Assembly (NCBI GenBank): GCA_027858795.1
Contig: JAQICF010000106.1
Location: forward strand, 1-31,933
Direction: 5' to 3'
Origin: Candidatus Delongbacteria bacterium
GTDB taxonomy: Bacteria > Delongbacteria > UBA4055
Length of the DNA: 31,933 nt
Shown piece by piece: positions 24,839 to 31,622 of this stretch (position 1 is the first letter of the stretch; the number at the start of each line of letters is the position of its first letter). The translations under genes were made by a program, and so were the position numbers. The notes below the pieces were generated by a model. The model was not told the origin of the DNA. It made no database searches and saw only the letters and a program-made list of their open reading frames with translations.

Positions 24839-24863
24839 AACTGTCGCAAAATTTGCGACAGTT
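24839..24863. repeat. 25-base palindrome
   Basis: AACTGTCGCAAA and TTTGCGACAGTT are 12-base perfect inverted arms around one central base. It stands between box B and the 24904-25091 hairpin cluster. No other copy is present in the window. It could be an operator, a terminator stem without T-run, or a recombination relic. Confidence 0.6.
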
Positions 24864-24903
24864 GATTCTTCCCATATTGCTAAGGATCTTTCCAAATTAT
24901 AAT

Positions 24904-25091
24904 CCCCGTGAAAACCGACGATCCATCATCACGGGGAAACCTGCGATACTGCTATAAATTTGCACACTATCAGGGGAAAATACTTTGGATCGTCTTGATT
25001 TTTTTGTTTCTTTTTGTATCAAGACAAAAAGATAAAATCTTGTACTCTTTTAAAATATTCGACATAAAACAACGCCCCATTGGAGCGTTGT
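24904..25091. repeat. Foreign segment with three hairpins at the end of the broken propeller gene
   Basis: Three inverted repeats follow each other: CCCCGTG/CACGGGG (24904-24936), GTCTTGAT/ATCAAGAC (24992-25025) and ACAACGC/GCGTTGT (25069-25091). The last, on the minus strand, is followed by TTTTA and could terminate transcription. The GATACAAAAAGAAACAAAAA phrase is one I associate with intergenic repeats of FCB-group genomes. The segment replaces the rest of the propeller gene at 25112. Confidence 0.5.
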
Positions 25092-25525
25092 GATACCGAT
25101 GTGGGAATCAGTCTTGTATTACTGTCAACAACATATAGTGTGTCATTAATTACAGCCATATCATATGCTGCTTGAATTTCTCCAGGTCCAGTTCCCTTTC
25201 GTCCGATATTTTTCAAAAAATTACCTTTCGGATCGAATTTTTTAACCTCAGATAATTTACCATCCATGACATATATGTTTTTCTTGCTATCCAATGATAC
25301 TGAATGAGGGAAAATAAAATTCCTCAATGTGTCCTTTGCACTTTCATCGTAACCCTGGATTGTAAACACTTCCTTAGGAGTGATCTTGAAATTCGGATCT
25401 GCTGGAGTAGTAGTATTATGATAGACTTTCACTCCGTTAATTTCTTTTACAGTGTAATTCTTTTCGTTCTTTGTGCAGCTTACTAAAAGAACTATCGTGG
25501 CTATTAAAATGATTATTTTCTTCAT
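25019..25525 (-). pseudogene. Broken six-bladed propeller lipoprotein (copy 2)
   Basis: The first about 137 residues match copy 1 closely, including the lipobox LLVSC (Cys17), DSKKNIYVMD and RKGTGPGEI. At about 25112, after the VVDSNTR point, the frame passes into an unrelated hairpin segment and stops 31 residues later, so about 240 residues of propeller are missing. A good ribosome site (GAGGTAATA) remains, so a short lipoprotein might still be made. It starts 42 bases after copy 3 on the same strand. Confidence 0.75.
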
Positions 25526-25567
25526 TATTACCTCTAATTTCTAATTTCTAACTTCTAATTTTATCCT

Positions 25568-26695
25568 TTAATACTCATAAACCTTAATCGTTGCATCTGC
25601 CCCATTTACCAGAAATAGTTTTCCTGCTTTAAAAAAGTATAGATCATCTACATTATAAAAATCATTACCTTTAGCTATATCGAATTTCAATGTATTCTGG
25701 AAAATTCCGTCTTTAAAAATATCAAATATTAAATCATCCTTGTTTTTACCATCCCTTTCCTGAGAGGAAGCAACCCATAGTCTGTCATACTTGTCATAGT
25801 AAAGTCCATTAATAACCTTTTTATACGGTACTTTGATTGGTGGAGCTCCTGCACCAGCTCGTGTATTGAGAGTTGTGAACATATCTTGTTCTTCTGTCGT
25901 AAACTTTGTTTTTCTATAATTCTTTTGAATATTATATAACAATTCACCCTGCAAATCAAAGCATGAGACTTGATACAGATCTTCACTATTATTGGCTACA
26001 AATATTCTATCATCCCCTATTGCGTATGGTACTAATACATCCAAAAAATTAACCTTGGGGTTTTTAAGATTTATTAAACCTTTATGCAAAGTTGTTAATC
26101 TTTCAAATTTCTTATCGAACAAGGTTAGATCAAATGTGAAATTGAGTTTTTCATCCTTTTCTTCAACTGAATTTACGAAACCGACAAAATTATTCTTACC
26201 GACTGCTTGTAGAACATCTGGACTTCCCTCAGGAGAGAGTATATCATTTGTATAGTTACCGTCTAAATCATACTTGTTAATTCTTTTTGTAGTACCATTT
26301 ACAACGTATAGAGTATCATTCAGCATAGACATTGCGACTGACCACTCAAATTCCCCGGGACCCTGTCCTTGTCTTCCAAAACTTTTTAGAAAATTACCTT
26401 TGTTATCAAATTTCTTTATGGATGCTTTGTTTCCATCTAGTATGAATATATTTCCTTTGGAGTCTACATCTATATATGAAGCAAAAGAAAAGAAGCTGGT
26501 AGAATCTACATTCTTTTCACTTGTACCGTTTATGGTGAATAATAGCTTCGGTTCTATTTTTAATTTGTCATCAGCTGGGATTAAACTATTCTGAAAAGTT
26601 TTCACACCCTTGATATTTTTAATAGTGTATGTTTCTTTTTTTGTACAGCTTACTAAAAGAACTATTGTGGTTATAAATATAATTATATTTTTCAT
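25568..26695 (-). CDS. Six-bladed beta-propeller lipoprotein (copy 3)
   Basis: The 375-residue product is a full-length paralog of copy 1. It has lipobox LLVSC (Cys17), the first blade DVDSKGNIFILD with KKFDNKGNFLKSF, GQGPGEFEW, and later YDLDGNY, CFDLQGELLYNI and YDKYDRLWVA blades, ending IKVYEY. It is exported and membrane-anchored; the ligand is unknown. The 116-base spacer to the upstream RhuM pseudogene has the same length as, and high similarity to, the spacer before copy 1, so the rhuM-propeller pair was duplicated as a block. Confidence 0.78.
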   Translation of the reverse strand: MKNIIIFITTIVLLVSCTKKETYTIKNIKGVKTFQNSLIPADDKLKIEPKLLFTINGTSEKNVDSTSFFSFASYIDVDSKGNIFILDGNKASIKKFDNKGNFLKSFGRQGQGPGEFEWSVAMSMLNDTLYVVNGTTKRINKYDLDGNYTNDILSPEGSPDVLQAVGKNNFVGFVNSVEEKDEKLNFTFDLTLFDKKFERLTTLHKGLINLKNPKVNFLDVLVPYAIGDDRIFVANNSEDLYQVSCFDLQGELLYNIQKNYRKTKFTTEEQDMFTTLNTRAGAGAPPIKVPYKKVINGLYYDKYDRLWVASSQERDGKNKDDLIFDIFKDGIFQNTLKFDIAKGNDFYNVDDLYFFKAGKLFLVNGADATIKVYEY

Positions 26696-26718
26696 TTTCT
26701 TTGTTCTCCTTGTTATTT

Positions 26719-26754
26719 GGGAACGAATGGTAGGTATTCCCTACATTCTTGGTG
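26719..26754. repeat. Decayed GTAGGG hairpin repeat
   Basis: GGGAA and TTCCC flank an 18-base loop, with TACATTCTTGGTG following. It is the counterpart of 22645-22680, with two arm changes that shorten the stem. Confidence 0.55.
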
Positions 26755-26811
26755 ATTTTGTATTTATTGATGTTGATTTAACAATATAAGTATTAAAACT
26801 TGAATTAGAAA

Positions 26812-27310
26812 TTAGAAATTCAGTAATGATCTATCCATTTTCGAAAACCCGAACAACTTCTTCCCAAGATCTTTTATAGATGCTCCAATGTGATATACTT
26901 CCTTATCGTCAATTATTATGAATCTATCATGTACTTTTTTATATATTTTGACCTCAATCGGGTAATACTGCTTTTCGAACTTATCTATATCAAATTTCAG
27001 ACTTTCTGTTATTGTTTTTGTGACAACCTTTACTTTTACATTTTTCGGTAACAGGGCAAAGTAATTCAAAATACTCTTGTCTATATAATTTTACAGGTTT
27101 GTCAGAATTTGCAAAGTGCATTTTTTGCACATTGCTTTCTTTGTTTACTTCTTTATCCTTTAAAATATTATTTATATGCCTAGTAATAACACTTCTATCT
27201 TTTTCATATAATTTTGCTATTTCATCCTGCCTTAGCCAGATAGTTTCATTTTTAAGAGATACATTCAATTCTATTTCACCACTTTTATAAATAACTATTT
27301 CATTTTTCAT
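26812..27310 (-). pseudogene. RhuM-PLD pseudogene (internal deletion and frameshift)
   Basis: The first about 76 codons encode a RhuM-type winged HTH (IWLRQDEIAKLYEKDRSVIT), then FANSDKPVKLY, and run into the wrong frame. In the next frame YIDKSILNYF continues to the end with HDRFIIIDD and HIGASIKDLGKK, about 90 percent like the 22738 gene. Roughly 110 codons (RhuM core and coiled coil) are lost at an AATTATAT short repeat. The N-terminal part is clearly less like the 22738 gene than the C-terminal part is, so the locus is a chimera. Box C lies 45 bases before the start. Confidence 0.8.
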
Positions 27311-27354
27311 ATCATCTCCCTGCGTAATTTTTTATTTATACGCAATATACAAAT

Positions 27355-27386
27355 AGCAAAGTGTCAAATAGTGACCTTTTGGTGCT
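27355..27386 (-). promoter_or_regulatory. GGTCA-CTATT-TGACA dyad box, copy C
   Basis: The core GTCAAATAGTGACC and following TTTTGGTGCT are the same as in copies A and E. On the minus strand TTGACA is followed after 12 bases by TATATTG. It stands before the rhuM pseudogene. Confidence 0.6.
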
Positions 27387-27444
27387 TTTCTTCTATTTTT
27401 AATCCGTCATCCTGAATTTATTTCAGGATCTTTCTTTTAAAAGA

Positions 27445-27545
27445 GGGGACGACCGTTGGGCTGTCCCCTACGGTTCTTGGTGTGCTTGTGTAGTATTGGT
27501 GGTTTATATTTTGACTTTAATTGTAAATTGTCCATTGTCAATTGC
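27445..27545. repeat. Inter-gene repeat module C (hairpin plus ATTGTC repeat)
   Basis: The hairpin GGGGAC/GTCCCC (27445-27468) is followed by TACGGTTCTTGGTGTG and, at 27518-27545, by the ATTGTAAATTGTCC repeat whose far end (GGCAATTGACA on the minus strand) begins three bases after the dinD stop. Another small hairpin, ATCCTGAA/TTCAGGAT, lies at 27409-27429. Confidence 0.65.
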
Positions 27546-27548
27546 CTT

Positions 27549-28403
27549 TCACTCATCCAACATTAAATTTTTCGAATTGTTTTTAAGTTTCTTTAATTGT
27601 TCTCTTTCTACATCGCTGATACTTTTATTTGGCACAGGAAGATCTTCAGGCATTGTTCCGTCAACTCTTTTAATCGTTTCTCTTACTTCCTTACCAACTA
27701 GAAAATGTATCTCATTTGCTGCATCAGCTGTTGCAGCTTTATCTTTTTTTAATTTCTCTTCAGCTTGAGATATTCTAAATAAGTTTGCGATCAATTCCGT
27801 ACTACCCATATGATCAAGGATTCGATCCTTTTTCTTTAGACCTTTCTTTTTATGTATATCCTTTACTTTTAAACCACCATATAAACCCATGTAACCTGAA
27901 TTTTGGAAAGAAGCGAATTGTTCGTCACTAATAACACCAGCGTTGTGTGCTGCTTCAGCAAGCATCTGATTCCACTGCTTAATATCTCCCCTAATGACCA
28001 GTCTTTTACTATCTTCTTCAAGTTGATTAAAACAGTCTGCTACTTCTTGTCGTCTTGTTTGAATAGCAAAATAGGTTTGACCTAATGCAATGACTTCTTT
28101 TCGTGGATCACCGTTCTGAACGATTAAGTAACAAGCATATCGGGTAAGTTTATAGTCAGAAACAGATCTTTTTGCAACTCCTCCATCTACCATTTTGCTG
28201 ACCTCAGCAAATTGGTCATTTATTGCATACCCACTATTCTTACATGCAAGCTTTGCTCGGTCTAACACTTTAACAAAATTTCGCCATTGAACATACTCAA
28301 GTGTATTTGAAAGTTCACGGGCGTACCAGAATTCATTTCCTTCATCTGAAATGTGCTTGATGCTTTCGAAAGGTTTGTACTCTTTCGCTATTAAGTTACT
28401 CAT
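27549..28403 (-). CDS. dinD: DNA-damage-inducible protein D
   Basis: The 284-residue length and sequence fit DinD, an SOS-induced protein that in E. coli counteracts RecA-DNA filaments. The N-terminal BRO-like domain contains GNEFWYARELSNTLEYVQW, then DYKLTRYACYLIVQNGDP, then ALGQTYFAIQTRRQE; the C-terminal half has DHMGSTELIANLFRISQ, EIHFLVGKEVR and a LPVPNKSI segment. AAGGAGAAACAAA precedes the ATG. Between the start and box D lies an inverted repeat TTTTACTGT/ACAGTAAAA that may be the regulator site. dinD homologues are common in mobile regions. Confidence 0.9.
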   Translation of the reverse strand: MSNLIAKEYKPFESIKHISDEGNEFWYARELSNTLEYVQWRNFVKVLDRAKLACKNSGYAINDQFAEVSKMVDGGVAKRSVSDYKLTRYACYLIVQNGDPRKEVIALGQTYFAIQTRRQEVADCFNQLEEDSKRLVIRGDIKQWNQMLAEAAHNAGVISDEQFASFQNSGYMGLYGGLKVKDIHKKKGLKKKDRILDHMGSTELIANLFRISQAEEKLKKDKAATADAANEIHFLVGKEVRETIKRVDGTMPEDLPVPNKSISDVEREQLKKLKNNSKNLMLDE

Positions 28404-28421
28404 TTTGTTTCTCCTTGTTTA

Positions 28422-28452
28422 TTTTACTGTTTTATTATGCTTTACAGTAAAA
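28422..28452. promoter_or_regulatory. Inverted repeat upstream of dinD (operator candidate)
   Basis: TTTTACTGT (28422-28430) and ACAGTAAAA (28444-28452) are perfect 9-base arms 13 bases apart, 18 bases before the dinD start, overlapping the TATTTT that would serve as the -10 after box D. The CTG/CAG cores recall LexA sites, but the spacing is not that of the classical site, so the regulator is unknown. Confidence 0.45.
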
Positions 28453-28461
28453 TACTACATT

Positions 28462-28491
28462 CACTAGGTCAAATAGTGACCCTTTGGTGCT
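28462..28491 (-). promoter_or_regulatory. GGTCA-CTATT-TGACC dyad box, copy D
   Basis: AGGTCA, AATAG and TGACC form a perfect 5-plus-5 dyad. The following CCTTTGGTGCT matches the other copies, except for one extra C. It lies about 60 bases before dinD. Confidence 0.6.
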
Positions 28492-28511
28492 TTTCTTTCT
28501 TTTTCTTCTAT

Positions 28512-28580
28512 TCCCCTCCCTTGGAGGGGTGGACGACGAGTCGTTCGGGGTGGTCATACCAAGGGGATCCGATCCCCTTG
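28512..28580. repeat. Two GC-rich hairpins between dinD and the DUF4268 remnant
   Basis: CCCCTCC/GGAGGGG (about 28513-28529) and AAGGGGATC/GATCCCCTT (28561-28579) are strong inverted repeats in an otherwise AT-rich spacer. They occupy the position of the GTAGGG hairpin of the other modules but lack its CTTGGTG flank and the ATTGTC repeat. Confidence 0.5.
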
Positions 28581-28594
28581 TTGAGTCTGCCCTA

Positions 28595-28758
28595 TTATCC
28601 CTTCGAATACTCATTCAACTTCTTAACAGGATTTTTAAATGCTTTGTACATCCTTTCTGATACATTAACAAGAAACTTTATCATTTTACTCCAATCGTCC
28701 TTATCGAAAACATTTACGCCTGTTAGTTCGGATTTGATTTGACAAGTTATTTTATCAT
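28595..28758 (-). pseudogene. DUF4268 3' remnant (5'-truncated)
   Basis: On the minus strand the frame gives KITCQIKSELTGVNVF, then DKDDWSKMIKFLV, then YKAFKNPVKKLNEYSKG and a stop at 28595. This corresponds to the last about 53 codons of the copy at 30057. The 5' part is lost at the junction 20 bases after the rhuM stop; there is no start codon or ribosome site. Confidence 0.7.
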
Positions 28759-28778
28759 ACCTTTCTTACCACTTACCA

Positions 28779-29837
28779 CTATCTTTTCCCATATTTCGCT
28801 CTTTCTTCTAATAGCTTTAACTGATTATCAAAATCTGAGATATAATTCTTGTCTTGTTCTTTCCTGAATTCTTCATATTCCTTTTCTGCGAGTTCCATAG
28901 CGATCTCATGACTGATCTTTCCTGAATCTTCTAGGATATCCTTCTCGTTAAATTGAAGAAAACTATCCAGTTTTTTTATCCAGTCTTTCATATACATTAT
29001 CTTATGATTTTGAGCTTGCAACTCAGCATAATCCAAATACATTGTTACAATTCTATTCAAGCTATCCAATTCTTTTTCATTTAAGTAATTTTTTGCAATA
29101 GTCACATCTGTCTTTCTGATTGCACCTTTAGGAGAATTCTTCCAATTCGTAAGACCCATGTTCTTTTTCTTGCTGTCAACCCTGGTATGAATTATTTCTG
29201 CAGCAGTCAGTTGGCTTATTGCCCAATGTAATTTATTCTGAACTACTGCGAAGAATTCTTTGGTTTCTTCACTATCTATATTGTAATCAGCACTGCATTG
29301 TGCGTATATATCTGTTATTTTCTGATAGAATCTTCTTTCACTCGATCGAATATTTCGAATACGGGCTAATTGCTCTTCAAAATAATCCTTACCAAAAATG
29401 TACTGAGGATCTTTTAAGCGTTCATCATCCATCGTAAAGCCTTTGATGATATACTCTTTGAGTACATTAGTTGCCCAGATCCTGAATAAAGTCGCCTGTT
29501 TTGAATTCACCCTGTAACCGACCGATATTATAGCATCAAGATTGTAGAATTTTGTTTTCGTTTTTTGTGTTTTATTCTTGATAGCACCATGTGGAGTGGG
29601 TAGTTCCAAAATGGAACATACCACTTCTTCATTTAATTCATCACTTTCAAATATATTTTTCAAGTGCTTTGTAATGGCTGGTCTTTGAACTCCAAAAAGT
29701 TCAGCTATCTTAGATTGAGTAAGCCAAATATTCTCATCCTTAAGAAATACTTCCAGTTTTACTTTTCCGTTTGGAGATGAATATATCATGAACTCCGTAA
29801 ATGAGTTATTGGGTATTATTTTTTTATTCTTTTTCAT
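28779..29837 (-). CDS. RhuM-family (virulence RhuM) protein
   Basis: The 352-residue protein has the full classical RhuM layout. A winged HTH (about 36-65: IWLTQSKIAELFGVQRPAITKH) precedes the core with PHGAIKNKTQ, FYNLDAIISVGYRV (97-110) and FRIWATNVLKEYI (118-130). A helical C-terminal part (about 140-352) contains FGKDYFEEQLARIRNIRSSE, then the late DYAELQAQNHKIMYMKDW. Unlike the 22738 gene it ends without a PLD-like domain. AAGGAGAAACAAAG precedes the ATG. The biochemical role of RhuM is not established; the gene family is frequent in phage, plasmid and defence neighbourhoods. Box E and an inverted-repeat leader precede it. Confidence 0.88.
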   Translation of the reverse strand: MKKNKKIIPNNSFTEFMIYSSPNGKVKLEVFLKDENIWLTQSKIAELFGVQRPAITKHLKNIFESDELNEEVVCSILELPTPHGAIKNKTQKTKTKFYNLDAIISVGYRVNSKQATLFRIWATNVLKEYIIKGFTMDDERLKDPQYIFGKDYFEEQLARIRNIRSSERRFYQKITDIYAQCSADYNIDSEETKEFFAVVQNKLHWAISQLTAAEIIHTRVDSKKKNMGLTNWKNSPKGAIRKTDVTIAKNYLNEKELDSLNRIVTMYLDYAELQAQNHKIMYMKDWIKKLDSFLQFNEKDILEDSGKISHEIAMELAEKEYEEFRKEQDKNYISDFDNQLKLLEERAKYGKR

Positions 29838-29851
29838 CTTTGTTTCTCCTT

Positions 29852-29915
29852 GTTATATTCCTCTTAATTATCAATTGTCCATTGTCAATTGTAAATTGTT
29901 AAGAGCAATATAAAC
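29852..29915. repeat. Inverted-repeat leader of rhuM interrupted by an ATTGTC repeat
   Basis: GTTATATTCCTCTTAA (29852-29867) and TTAAGAGCAATATAAAC (29899-29915) form arms with only about two mismatches. The 31 bases between them are a copy of the ATTGTCCATTGTCAATTG repeat. On the minus strand the hairpin lies in the transcribed leader between box E and the ribosome site. It looks as if the repeat inserted into the loop of an older hairpin. Confidence 0.5.
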
Positions 29916-29917
29916 AT

Positions 29918-29949
29918 AGCACAGTGTCAAATAGTGACCTTTTGGTGCT
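29918..29949 (-). promoter_or_regulatory. GGTCA-CTATT-TGACA dyad box, copy E
   Basis: The core and flanks are identical to copy A over most of 32 bases (AGCACAGT, then GTCAAATAGTGACC, then TTTTGGTGCT). On the minus strand TTGACA, 12 bases, TATATTG follows. It is about 81 bases before the rhuM start. Confidence 0.6.
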
Positions 29950-29974
29950 TTTCTTTCTTTTTTATTTCCCTTCC

Positions 29975-30063
29975 GGTAGAGCACAGGGGCTCTACCCTAC
30001 GGTTCTTGGTGTTCTTATAATTTATCGGTTAATTGTAAATTGTAAATTGTCCATTGTCAATTG
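29975..30063. repeat. Inter-gene repeat module E (hairpin plus ATTGTC repeat)
   Basis: GGTAGAGC (29975-29982) pairs with GCTCTACC (29989-29996), then CTACGGTTCTTGGTGTTC follows. The ATTGTAAATTGTAAATTG repeat at 30026-30063 ends in the stop codon of the DUF4268 remnant. The order and flanks match module A, while the stem sequence is different but still pairs. Confidence 0.7.
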
Positions 30064-30320
30064 CCCTTCGCCCACTCATTCAACTTCTTTACCGGATTTT
30101 TAAATGCTTTGTACATCCTTTCTGATGCATCAACAAGAAACTTTATCATTTTACTCCAATCGTCCTTATCGAAAACATTTACACCTGTTAGTTCGGATTT
30201 GATTCTACATGTTATTTTACCATCCATTCTTTCCCATGTTAGTTCATCGCCGAAAGCTGTCTCGATTTTATCTTTCATATTGTAAAGGAAATCAAAGAAT
30301 TTTTCATTTTCTTCTTTGTG
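30057..30320 (-). pseudogene. DUF4268 C-terminal remnant (longest copy)
   Basis: The open frame from 30320 gives HKEENEKFFDFLYNMKDK, then IETAFGDELTWERMDGK, then ELTGVNVFDKDDWSKMI, ending NEWAKGN. That is the C-terminal end of a DUF4268 domain, a module seen in putative nuclease-type proteins. A stop codon lies immediately upstream of the homologous part, so the N-terminal portion of the protein is gone; translation from the internal ATG at 30278 would give 73 residues. There is no good ribosome site. I treat it as the best preserved of four remnants. Confidence 0.65.
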
Positions 30321-30347
30321 TTATTTGGGGACGACCGTTGCTCTTCA

Positions 30348-30384
30348 GGGAAGGCGTGGAAGCCTTCCCCTACGGTTCTTGGTG
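30348..30384. repeat. GTAGGG hairpin repeat
   Basis: GGGAAGGC (30348-30355) pairs with GCCTTCCC (30362-30369), followed by CTACGGTTCTTGGTGTG. It stands between the 30414 lipoprotein and the DUF4268 remnant, and shares the 5' words TTATTTGGG with the copies at 22641 and 26715. Confidence 0.65.
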
Positions 30385-30413
30385 TGTTTGTGTATTATCG
30401 TAATAATCATTCA

Positions 30414-31166
30414 TTATTCTTCAATTATTATTCCCCCTTCCACTCTCAATACTATCTCAATATTTTCATTATCACCCATCAGATCAAATGAATCGATACA
30501 GGCATTCTCATATCCGTCTTTTACTGCCCATAACTGTACATAATCAGTAAATCTGTCTTCACCGGTTATTCCGCTAATGTTATAGTCACCTACATAATCA
30601 ATTATATGTTCCAGCGGATTAAAACTGAATCGGCCGTCAGAATCAGTTGCTGCTATATATTCTAGTTCATTTTCTTCTACACCCTCATAAACATAGCACA
30701 CTCTGTGTTCTTTATGCCTTATTAGTGAATCATTGAAAGTCAGTACACTTTCGTACACACCGTTGAGAACATATTTTTCGTCACTATTTTTGCGGGTCCA
30801 GGAAACAAGATGAAATAATGGAAACCCAACTGGGGGGGACATTATTATGTCAATTAAAACCTTAACAGTATCTTTTGTATAATAATCTTTTACTATAAGA
30901 TCTACCTGAGCTGTATCGTCAAGACCAAAACCTAAAGGCAGAGCGCCATACCTACTTCCAGGTTGTAAGGTCTTAATTACACCGGTTGAATCAAAGACCT
31001 CTCTGTAATAAGATGCTACAATCTTTGCACCATTGATTGGATTTCCTAAAGTATCGACAACAAACCAGTTCTTTGAGTCACTTGATACAGGATCATCATC
31101 GCTACATGAAATTATCGTTATTAACATCACTAAACTAAGAAGACCTGTCATTACTTTTTTTATCAT
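30414..31166 (-). CDS. Lipoprotein of unknown function
   Basis: I start it at ATG 31166, where an AAAGG site lies 7 bases upstream and a lipoprotein signal follows directly (ITIISCS, Cys about residue 21); the frame extends 22 codons further upstream without a signal. The 250-residue product then has an acidic linker DDDPVSSD and beta-rich segments, including NWFVVDTLGNPINGAKI near the N-terminus, which resembles the start of a carboxypeptidase-regulatory or Ig-like fold. It ends with a hydrophobic and acidic EGGIIIEE. It should be membrane-anchored and exported. No family is recognised. Confidence 0.65.
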   Translation of the reverse strand: MIKKVMTGLLSLVMLITIISCSDDDPVSSDSKNWFVVDTLGNPINGAKIVASYYREVFDSTGVIKTLQPGSRYGALPLGFGLDDTAQVDLIVKDYYTKDTVKVLIDIIMSPPVGFPLFHLVSWTRKNSDEKYVLNGVYESVLTFNDSLIRHKEHRVCYVYEGVEENELEYIAATDSDGRFSFNPLEHIIDYVGDYNISGITGEDRFTDYVQLWAVKDGYENACIDSFDLMGDNENIEIVLRVEGGIIIEE

Positions 31167-31481
31167 TTTGTTACCTTTATTTATTGTTTTATCTTTTGAC
31201 TTTAATTCTTTTAATCGATAGCGGGAAGGCATGGGAGCCTTCCCCTACGGTTCTTGGTGTTCTTGTAATTTATCGGTTAATTGTAAATTGTCCATTGTCA
31301 ATTGTCAATTGCTTCACCGCTTTGTGATTTTATTTTGAATTTTATTTATCTGGTACATATTGACCTCGTTCTGTAATTTATCAATTCTCAATTATTTTAA
31401 TAGATATTTCATCTGGTTTAATAAATTTCATTCTTCGCCCTTTCCTCTAATTTCTAATTTCTGACTTCTAATTTAAGAATA
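31167..31481. other. Non-coding stretch with repeats and gene debris
   Basis: The stretch holds a GTAGGG hairpin (31223-31245, GGGAAGGC/GCCTTCCC) with CTACGGTTCTTGGTGTTC, then an ATTGTC repeat (31272-31312). Beyond this the minus strand has only short frames; one ends RIDKLQNEVNMYQINK just before the repeat and looks like the tail of a coiled-coil protein, and another begins MKFIKPDEIS but stops at once. AATTTCTAATTTCTGACTT words at 31446-31474 also recur at 25540-25562. Confidence 0.5.
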
Positions 31482-31622
31482 TTAGGTAACATTAACTGCC
31501 TCTCTTTTATTATTTGTGCCTATCAAATGACCATCAAATAAAGAAGTTGCTATTATTTCATCATTTGCAAAGTTAACTAAAAAAATTAACTTTACACTAT
31601 CAAATAAGATTACTCTTTTCAT
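31482..31622 (-). CDS. Small 46-codon ORF behind box F, possibly a remnant
   Basis: ATG 31622 follows AAGGAGAAACAAA, the same ribosome site and leader words as dinD, and box F lies 57 bases upstream, so the expression signals are intact. The product begins MKRVILFDSVKLIF and ends KREAVNVT; I recognise no family. It may be a true small protein or the 5' end of a deleted gene left behind its promoter. Confidence 0.4.
   Translation of the reverse strand: MKRVILFDSVKLIFLVNFANDEIIATSLFDGHLIGTNNKREAVNVT

Noticed and set aside
30061..30285. Plus-strand ORF opposite the DUF4268 remnant (and its look-alike at 28437-28742)
   Set aside because: The similarity between the two plus-strand products only reflects the repeated remnant on the other strand; the minus frame has the recognisable domain.
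31167..31232. Upstream start for the 30414 lipoprotein
   Set aside because: The extra 22 residues are hydrophilic and would put the lipoprotein signal inside the protein; the ATG at 31166 has a ribosome site.
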